DNA from: Nocardiopsis sinuspersici
Lineage (GTDB): Bacteria; Actinomycetota; Actinomycetes; Streptosporangiales; Streptosporangiaceae
Direction: 5' to 3'
NCBI GenBank assembly: GCA_008638415.1
Contig: VWVT01000008.1
Span: forward strand, 279,930 to 343,929
DNA: 64,000 nt
This document shows, piece after piece, positions 59,165 through 64,000 of this stretch. A program made the translations under genes and the position numbers. How positions within the stretch are numbered: the stretch's first letter is position 1; the number at the start of each line of letters is the position of its first letter. The notes beneath the pieces were generated by a model. The model did no database searches, was not told where the DNA came from, and was given only the letters and a program-made list of their open reading frames with translations.

Positions 59165-60945
59165 CGCAGCACCGCCTCTCCGTAGTACCGGTCCTCCTCG
59201 ACCAGGCGCGCGTGTGTCCCCGTGCGGTGGACCCGTCCCCCGACGAGCACCACGACGCGGTCGGCGCGGGCCAGCAGTGCCGGGCTGTTGGCCACGACCA
59301 GGGTCGCCCCGGCCGGGGTCCGTTCCTCCCTGGCGGCGGCCACGCCCCGGGCGATGGCCTCCTCGGTGACCGCGTCCACGGCGGTGGTGGGGTCGTGCAG
59401 TACCAGCACGGGAGGATCGGCGACCAGGGCGCGGGCCAGGGCCACGCGCTGGCGCTGGCCGCCGGAGAGGTTGGCGGCGCGGTCGGCGACCGGCCGGTCC
59501 AGGCCCTCGGGATGGCCGCTGACCAGGTCCTGGGCCGCGGCGGCGCGCAGTGCGGCCAGGAGCCGGTCCTCGTCGGTCCCCGCACGGACCGTCAGGTTGG
59601 AGCGCAGGGTGCCCTCGAACAGGGCGGCGCCGTGCTCCTCCACCAGGACCGTGCCGCGCAGGGCGTCCAGGCCGAGCTCGTGGACGGGGACGCCGCCCAC
59701 CGTGAGTGCGCCGTGCACCCGCTCGGGGTCGGCCCGGCCCGAGAGCAGTTCCAGCAGGGCCTCGGCGTCGCGGGGATCGGCGGTGAGCACGCCCACCAGC
59801 TCTCCGGGGGCGAGTTCGAGGTCCACGTCGCGCAGGGTGCGGTAGCCGACGCCGGACAGGGCGACGACCGGTCCGCCCCCGCAGTCGCGGTCGCCCGGGG
59901 TGACGGCGGCGGGCGCGTTGAGCAGGCGTACGAGCCGCCGCGCGGAGGCGCGTGCGGTGGCGAACATCTGGCCGACCATGCCCAGCCCCTGGACGGGTTC
60001 GGCGAGGAACTGGGCCAGGCCGATGACGATGACGAGTTCGCCGACGCTGAGACGGCCGTCGAGCGCCATCCATCCGGACACGCCCGCCACGCAGGCGAGG
60101 AAGAGGGCGCTGGAGGCGGTGACCAGTCCCCGGTAGAGGCCGTTGCTGGCGGCGGCGCCGACCGAGGCCTCCAGGGCGCGGGTGCTGGCGGCGCGGTAGC
60201 GGGCGGCGGCGTTGTGCCGTGCGCCGATGCCCATCAGGACGCGCAGGCCGCCGACCAGGTCGGTGGCCAGGGCCGTGGCCCCGGCCGCGGTGGCCTGTTT
60301 GGCCTCGCTGCGCCGGGTGATGCGGGCGGCGGGGAAGCGCAGCAGAAGCATGAGCAGGGGAACCCCGACGAGCACTCCGAGGCCGAGGGGGACGTCGACG
60401 GCCAGCAGGGCGACGGTGGCGACGACGACGGCGACCACGAGGGCGATCGACGCCGACCAGGCGCGCACGTACTGGGCGGCCTGTTCGGCGTCGGAGGTGG
60501 CCACCGACAGCACCTCGCCCGCGCGCAGGCCGCTGCGCTCGCCGCGGGGGTCGAGGGCGCGGCGGGCGGCCTCCACCCGCAGCAGGTGGGCCTCGTTCTC
60601 TGTGGCGCGCAGGGAGAAGCGGGCGCCGGTGCGGTAGGCCAGGGCCAGGACGGTGAAGAGCACCGCCATGCCCGTGACGCAGACCGCCAGGGCGCGGACG
60701 TCGCCGGGGACGACGGCCCAGTCGATGGTCAGGCCGATGGCGACGGGGACGAGGGCCTCGGCGACCTGGTGCAGGGAGAGCATGACCACGCCGAGGACGA
60801 CGTGGCGGCGGTTGCGCCGCAGGGTGCGCCCGCGCAGGGCGCGCACACTGGTGGGGACGGCCGTGGTGTCCGGAGTGCCCGCGGCGTCCGGGGAGTCCGG
60901 GGCCGGCCGTTCCCGTCCGGCGTCGGCGGGAGCGACGGCGCTCAC
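59161..60945 (-). CDS. ABC transporter half B of the iron region (Walker A lost)
   Basis: 594 residues from a GTG at 60945 with GAGGGGA 8 bases upstream; the open frame extends further but lacks a better start. Six hydrophobic segments, then an ATPase domain in which Walker A is replaced by GVLTADPRDAEAL, Walker B reads VLVLHDPT (Asp to His, Glu to Asp) and the switch histidine is Asn (VVANSP). The signature LSGGQRQRVALARAL is perfect. It therefore complements half A. It is divergent from the second siderophore-interacting protein and shares that iron box. Confidence 0.9.
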   Translation of the reverse strand: MSAVAPADAGRERPAPDSPDAAGTPDTTAVPTSVRALRGRTLRRNRRHVVLGVVMLSLHQVAEALVPVAIGLTIDWAVVPGDVRALAVCVTGMAVLFTVLALAYRTGARFSLRATENEAHLLRVEAARRALDPRGERSGLRAGEVLSVATSDAEQAAQYVRAWSASIALVVAVVVATVALLAVDVPLGLGVLVGVPLLMLLLRFPAARITRRSEAKQATAAGATALATDLVGGLRVLMGIGARHNAAARYRAASTRALEASVGAAASNGLYRGLVTASSALFLACVAGVSGWMALDGRLSVGELVIVIGLAQFLAEPVQGLGMVGQMFATARASARRLVRLLNAPAAVTPGDRDCGGGPVVALSGVGYRTLRDVDLELAPGELVGVLTADPRDAEALLELLSGRADPERVHGALTVGGVPVHELGLDALRGTVLVEEHGAALFEGTLRSNLTVRAGTDEDRLLAALRAAAAQDLVSGHPEGLDRPVADRAANLSGGQRQRVALARALVADPPVLVLHDPTTAVDAVTEEAIARGVAAAREERTPAGATLVVANSPALLARADRVVVLVGGRVHRTGTHARLVEEDRYYGEAVLR

Positions 60946-61159
60946 GCGGCGCGTCCCCTCGGTGCGGGGCGCGCGCCCCCGTGCGGGCGTGTACTCATCC
61001 GGTGTTCCCTCTCCTGCCGTGTCGTGCCCCGGTCCGGGCTGGTGCGCCGATCGGAGGCCGTCGGGTGGGACGGGCCCGCTCTCGGCCGGGTGCGGCCCGC
61101 CGCGTCCGGCCGCGGTGCCCGCCGTTCCCGGGAAGCGGACCCTGAACCGCCGCATCAGC

Positions 61160-61178
61160 CCTGGTTAGGCTAGCCTTT
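61160..61178. promoter_or_regulatory. Iron box between ABC transporter and second siderophore-interacting protein genes
   Basis: The core GGTTAGGCTAGCC is one base from the consensus centre; 13 of 19 bases agree overall. It sits 91 bp from the forward start and 215 bp from the reverse start and could control both. Confidence 0.75.
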
Positions 61179-61268
61179 CCCAGAACGACAACGGTCACCG
61201 CGGACGGAAACCGGCAAACCGGATTCTCCACGACCCTCCGCCGCGGAACAACCAGAGGGGCCCCCGCC

Positions 61269-62069
61269 TTGCGCATCAGGCATCCGAGCCGTCGCACCAT
61301 GATCCGGACCAGGGTGGCGCGCACCGAGCGCACCACCGACCACTTCCTCACCGTGACGCTCACCGGTGAGGAACTGGCCGAGTTCGAGTTCCTGGGTCTG
61401 GACCAGTGCACGAGGATCCTCTTCCCCAGGCCGGGCCAGGACCGGCTGTACCTGCCGGAGGCCGCCGAGGACGACGGGTGGGTGGCCGAGTTCCGCGCCA
61501 TGCCCGACGACCGGCGCCCGCACGTGCGCAACTACACCGTCCGCCGCTTCGACCCCGACGCGCTGGAGATGGACATCGAGTTCGTCGCGCACGGGGACGG
61601 GGGCCCGGCCTCGGCCTGGGCGCTGGCGGCCCGCGAGGGCGACGAGCTGGGACTGTACCCGGAGGGGGTCTACTACCTGCCCTCCGAGGACACCGACTGG
61701 CAACTGCTGGTGGGCGACGAGAGCGCCGTGCCCGCGCTGCTCTCCATCCTCGAGCAGGCGCCCGAGGAGATGCGGGGGCAGGCGTTCCTGGAGGTGCCCT
61801 CCGACGCCGACGTCCGCCCGGTACGGGCCCCGGCCGGGGTGGAGGTGCGCTGGCTGCCCCGCACCGACCCGCACGCGGTGCCCGGACGGCTCGCCCTGGA
61901 GACCGTGCGCGGGATCGAACCGCCCGGGGGCCGCCCCTACTGCTTCGTGGCCGGGGAGAACGCCCTGCCCACCGAGCTGCGCCGCACCCTGGTACGCGAA
62001 CGCGGCGTGCCCAAGGAGGACGTCTCCTTCATCGGCTACTGGCGCCACGGCGTGGAGGCCTATCCCTGA
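61269..62069 (+). CDS. Siderophore-interacting protein (ferric-siderophore reductase), copy 2
   Basis: 266 residues from a TTG at 61269 with AGAGGGG about 8 bases upstream. Same plan as the copy at 53634: flavin segment RRPHVRNYTVRRFD, DWQLLVGDESAVPALLSIL, and the C-terminal block PYCFVAGENALPTELRR...GYWRHG. The C-terminal third is almost the same in DNA as copy 1, while the N-terminal half differs more, including Cys in LDQCTRILF. It probably serves a different siderophore. Shares its iron box with the divergent ABC operon. Confidence 0.93.
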   Translation: MRIRHPSRRTMIRTRVARTERTTDHFLTVTLTGEELAEFEFLGLDQCTRILFPRPGQDRLYLPEAAEDDGWVAEFRAMPDDRRPHVRNYTVRRFDPDALEMDIEFVAHGDGGPASAWALAAREGDELGLYPEGVYYLPSEDTDWQLLVGDESAVPALLSILEQAPEEMRGQAFLEVPSDADVRPVRAPAGVEVRWLPRTDPHAVPGRLALETVRGIEPPGGRPYCFVAGENALPTELRRTLVRERGVPKEDVSFIGYWRHGVEAYP

Positions 62070-62313
62070 TCGGAGCGGCGGCGCGGGGGCGCCTACGGGG
62101 GACCGTCCCTCCCCCGGCCGGGAGCACCGCCCGGGAACCGTGTGACCCTCACCACGTGGGGCTTCCCCCGCAGGTCACCGCGTACCGGCCGGAAACCGCC
62201 GTACGCCCCCGCCACCGGGTCTTCCGGACACGCCGAGGGCGTCCGCGCCTCCTCCGCCCGGACTCGCGCACGGGCTTGCGCAACGACGCCGACTCCCCCA
62301 ACATGGCTTCTGC

Positions 62314-62332
62314 TTAGGCAAGGCTAAGCTCA
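62314..62332. promoter_or_regulatory. Iron box before the siderophore-binding lipoprotein gene
   Basis: TTAGGCAAGGCTAAGCTCA matches 15 of 19 consensus bases, 23 bp before the start codon, so a bound repressor would block the promoter. Confidence 0.8.
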
Positions 62333-62355
62333 ATTCCCCGACCGAATGAGGCTCC

Positions 62356-63360
62356 ATGAACCGCGGTCCGCTGATCCGCGGCGGCTCGATCGCCGCCGGC
62401 GCGCTCTCCCTCCTGCTGCTCGCCGCCTGCGGCGGCCAGACCACCGGCTCCGCGTCGGAGGGGTCGGACGGCGCGGCCGCCGAGGGCTACCCGGTCACCG
62501 TCGAGACCCTGTACGGCGACGTGACGGTCGGGGACGAACCGGCCAACGTCGTCGCCACGGGCTGGTCCGACGCCGAGACCGCCCTCGCCCTGGGCGTGCA
62601 GCCGGTCGGCGTGGCCGACTGGCAGGGCTACGGCGGCACGGGCGTGGGCCCCTGGGCGGCCGACCTGCTCGACGAGGAGCCGGTCGAGGTCGGCACCATG
62701 GAGCCCAACCTGGAGGCGATCGCCTCCCTGGAGCCCGACGTCATCCTCGACACCCGCTCCGACAACAGCCAGGAGCGCTACGACCTGCTCTCCCCGGTGG
62801 CCCCGGTGGTGGGTCCGCCGCCCGGGGTCGAGGTCACCTACGGCACCACCTGGCAGCAGCAGACCCGCCAGGTCGCCCAGGTGCTCGGCGAGAAGGAGAA
62901 GGCCGAGGAGGTCATCAAGGACCTGGAGGACCGCTTCGCCCGGATCAGCGAGGACAACCCCGAGTTCGCGGACACGACCATCGCGGTCGGCGCGTACTAC
63001 GACGGCCAGTACGGCGCCTACGTCCCCGGCGACTCACGGGTGGACCTGCTCCAGGACCTCGGGTTCCAGTACAAGTCCGAGATCACCGAGATGGCCGACG
63101 GCGCGTTCTACGTGGACCTGAGTTCGGAGATGGTGGAGGTCCTGGACGCGGACCTGACCGTCATCTTCCCCATCGGCGGCACCGCGGAGTTCCTGCACGA
63201 GGACCCGGTCCTGCAGAGCATCCCCTCCGCCGAGGACGGCCGCCTGATCATCCTGGACGACACGGAGCTGGCCAACGCCTTCTCCAGCGGCTCGTCCCTG
63301 GGCACCTCCTACGCGCTGGACGGGATCGTCCCGCTGATCCAGGAGGCCCTGAAGGGCTGA
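62356..63360 (+). CDS. Iron-siderophore ABC-type binding lipoprotein
   Basis: 334 residues. Lipobox LAAC near residue 25 after a hydrophobic core, then a Ser/Gly/Ala linker. PeripBP_2 domain: PVTVETLYGDVTVGDEPANVVATGWSDAETALALGVQPVGVADW, MEPNLEAIASLEPDVILD, and a second lobe with FYVDLSSEMVEVLDADLTVIFPIGG. This is the FepB/CdtB class that binds ferric siderophores outside the cell. No permease or ATPase gene follows; it must use a transporter encoded elsewhere. Ends in a strong terminator. Confidence 0.93.
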   Translation: MNRGPLIRGGSIAAGALSLLLLAACGGQTTGSASEGSDGAAAEGYPVTVETLYGDVTVGDEPANVVATGWSDAETALALGVQPVGVADWQGYGGTGVGPWAADLLDEEPVEVGTMEPNLEAIASLEPDVILDTRSDNSQERYDLLSPVAPVVGPPPGVEVTYGTTWQQQTRQVAQVLGEKEKAEEVIKDLEDRFARISEDNPEFADTTIAVGAYYDGQYGAYVPGDSRVDLLQDLGFQYKSEITEMADGAFYVDLSSEMVEVLDADLTVIFPIGGTAEFLHEDPVLQSIPSAEDGRLIILDDTELANAFSSGSSLGTSYALDGIVPLIQEALKG

Positions 63361-63377
63361 CGCCCCCCGACGGGAAC

Positions 63378-63409
63378 GGGCCCCGCCGAGCACGCGCTCG
63401 GCGGGGCCC
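63378..63409 (+). terminator. Hairpin after the siderophore-binding protein gene
   Basis: Fourteen perfect pairs around a 4-base loop, 17 bp after the stop codon, followed by GCGCTGTTTCC. Confidence 0.9.
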
Positions 63410-63525
63410 GCGCTGTTTCCCGGACGGTTCCGGACGCCGTCGGCGGGCCTCACCCTCCGTGAGGGCGAACACGAAACCGACATACAGCAGAAAACTCACA
63501 TACCCCTCAAGTCACATGCTCCCCA

Positions 63526-63539
63526 CGGGAGTGTTCCCG
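63526..63539. promoter_or_regulatory. CebR/CelR-like operator
   Basis: CGGGAGTGTTCCCG has perfect 5-bp arms and agrees at 10 of 14 bases with the TGGGAGCGCTCCCA box of cellulose-type LacI regulators. It lies about 19 bp before the predicted -35 of the glucanase gene. Confidence 0.35.
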
Positions 63540-63557
63540 AATTCTCGCCAACACCCC

Positions 63558-63586
63558 TTGCCTGCACGCGTCCGCGTACGTACAGT
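63558..63586 (+). promoter_or_regulatory. Predicted promoter of the glucanase gene
   Basis: -35 TTGCCT, 17-bp gap, -10 TACAGT, about 129 bp before the ATG. Otherwise the 354-bp gap (63361-63714) holds only the terminator and operator already listed. Confidence 0.45.
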
Positions 63587-63714
63587 CACTTAACACCCAT
63601 TCAGTGGGCACTCGCCCACGCAGGGTCATCCCTGCGCAGACCCGTACGGAACCCGCTAATCCGCGCGTGTCCGAGCGCTGGGCGGCCCTGTCTCCGCTCC
63701 TCCCGAAGGACACC

Positions 63715-64000
63715 ATGAGCAGAAGGAAGAACGCCCGCCGCGCCACCGTCGCCTCCACGGCGGTGGCCGCATCCGTCGCCCTCGCGGCGGCGGTCCTCAC
63801 CGCACCGCACTGGACCGGGGGCACCACGGCCGGGACCGACGCCGACCTGAGCGCCGCCCCCGGCGACCTCGTCTGGTCCGATGAGTTCGACGGTGCCGCC
63901 GGCAGCGCACCCAACCCCGCCCACTGGAACCACGAAACCGGCGACCACGGCTGGGGCAACAACGAACTCCAGAACTACACCGACAACCGCGCCAACTCCG
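63715..64000 (+). CDS. Secreted GH16 glucanase (N-terminal part)
   Basis: 95 codons before the window ends. MSRRKNARRATVASTAVAASVALAAAVL is a secretion signal. The mature start LVWSDEFDGAAGSAPNPAHWNHETG and GWGNNELQNYT is the first strand pair of GH16 endo-1,3-beta-glucanases (laminarinases). It digests beta-glucan outside the cell. The catalytic EIDIxE motif lies beyond the edge. GAAGGA precedes the ATG. Confidence 0.9.
   Translation, partial: MSRRKNARRATVASTAVAASVALAAAVLTAPHWTGGTTAGTDADLSAAPGDLVWSDEFDGAAGSAPNPAHWNHETGDHGWGNNELQNYTDNRANS

Noticed and set aside
56229-59585. Reverse open frame of about 1118 codons across several genes
   Set aside because: It is a frame shadow of the ABC transporter halves and the secreted protein, which read correctly in other frames.

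Overview
The window comes from a high-GC actinomycete. The evidence is strong G/C third positions, actinobacterial DtxR/IdeR-type iron boxes, MocR, TetR and HxlR regulators, a mycothiol-type arsenate reductase and many GTG/TTG starts joined by ATGA/GTGA overlaps. The style fits Nocardiopsis or a relative, but the genus is an inference. No rRNA, tRNA, CRISPR array or complete insertion sequence was seen.

Layout. 1-3024: a cut-off NmrA-type oxidoreductase with a divergent HxlR regulator, a CPBP membrane protease and a Mug DNA glycosylase. 3025-4716: gene-poor, with a decayed mercury-operon-type membrane gene next to a 22-bp dyad. 4717-7743: a secreted GH106-like rhamnosidase behind two LacI-type half-operators. 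8108-22274: two divergent operons that read as one system. One side encodes a FecBCD-type importer, a prolyl-oligopeptidase and a propeller-like protein. The other encodes a tandem-repeat precursor peptide, a cyclodehydratase partner protein, a hydrolase, a YcaO protein, a SagB-type oxidase and two exporter halves. Overlapping divergent promoters between them enclose one Zur/Fur-like dyad. I read this as a ribosomally made, azoline-type metallophore with its own export, re-import and probable unloading; this is the main candidate for an undescribed system.

22686-30423: a universal stress protein, then an arsenic island (arsC, arsR, acr3, arsO-like, MFS exporter, a Cys-tailed flavoprotein and an ArsR-GNAT fusion). 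30491-35441: TrkH-type potassium transporter, KdpE and KdpD, with no kdpFABC in view. 35514-41394: ABC exporter with a TetR regulator and twin operators, then a membrane protein/TetR/glycosyltransferase cassette. 41438-46903: a single-chain 1821-residue acyl-CoA carboxylase of eukaryotic-like domain order. 47204-53098: ABC exporter, a flavin-binding protein with a divergent MocR regulator, Nudix and VOC proteins.

53571-63360: an iron-uptake region with three iron boxes, two paralogous siderophore-interacting reductases, a heterodimeric ABC transporter with complementary ATPase defects, and a siderophore-binding lipoprotein. Inside it are two small membrane proteins with a divergent Cys-rich regulator, and a secreted protein of unknown function. 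The window ends in the start of a GH16 glucanase.
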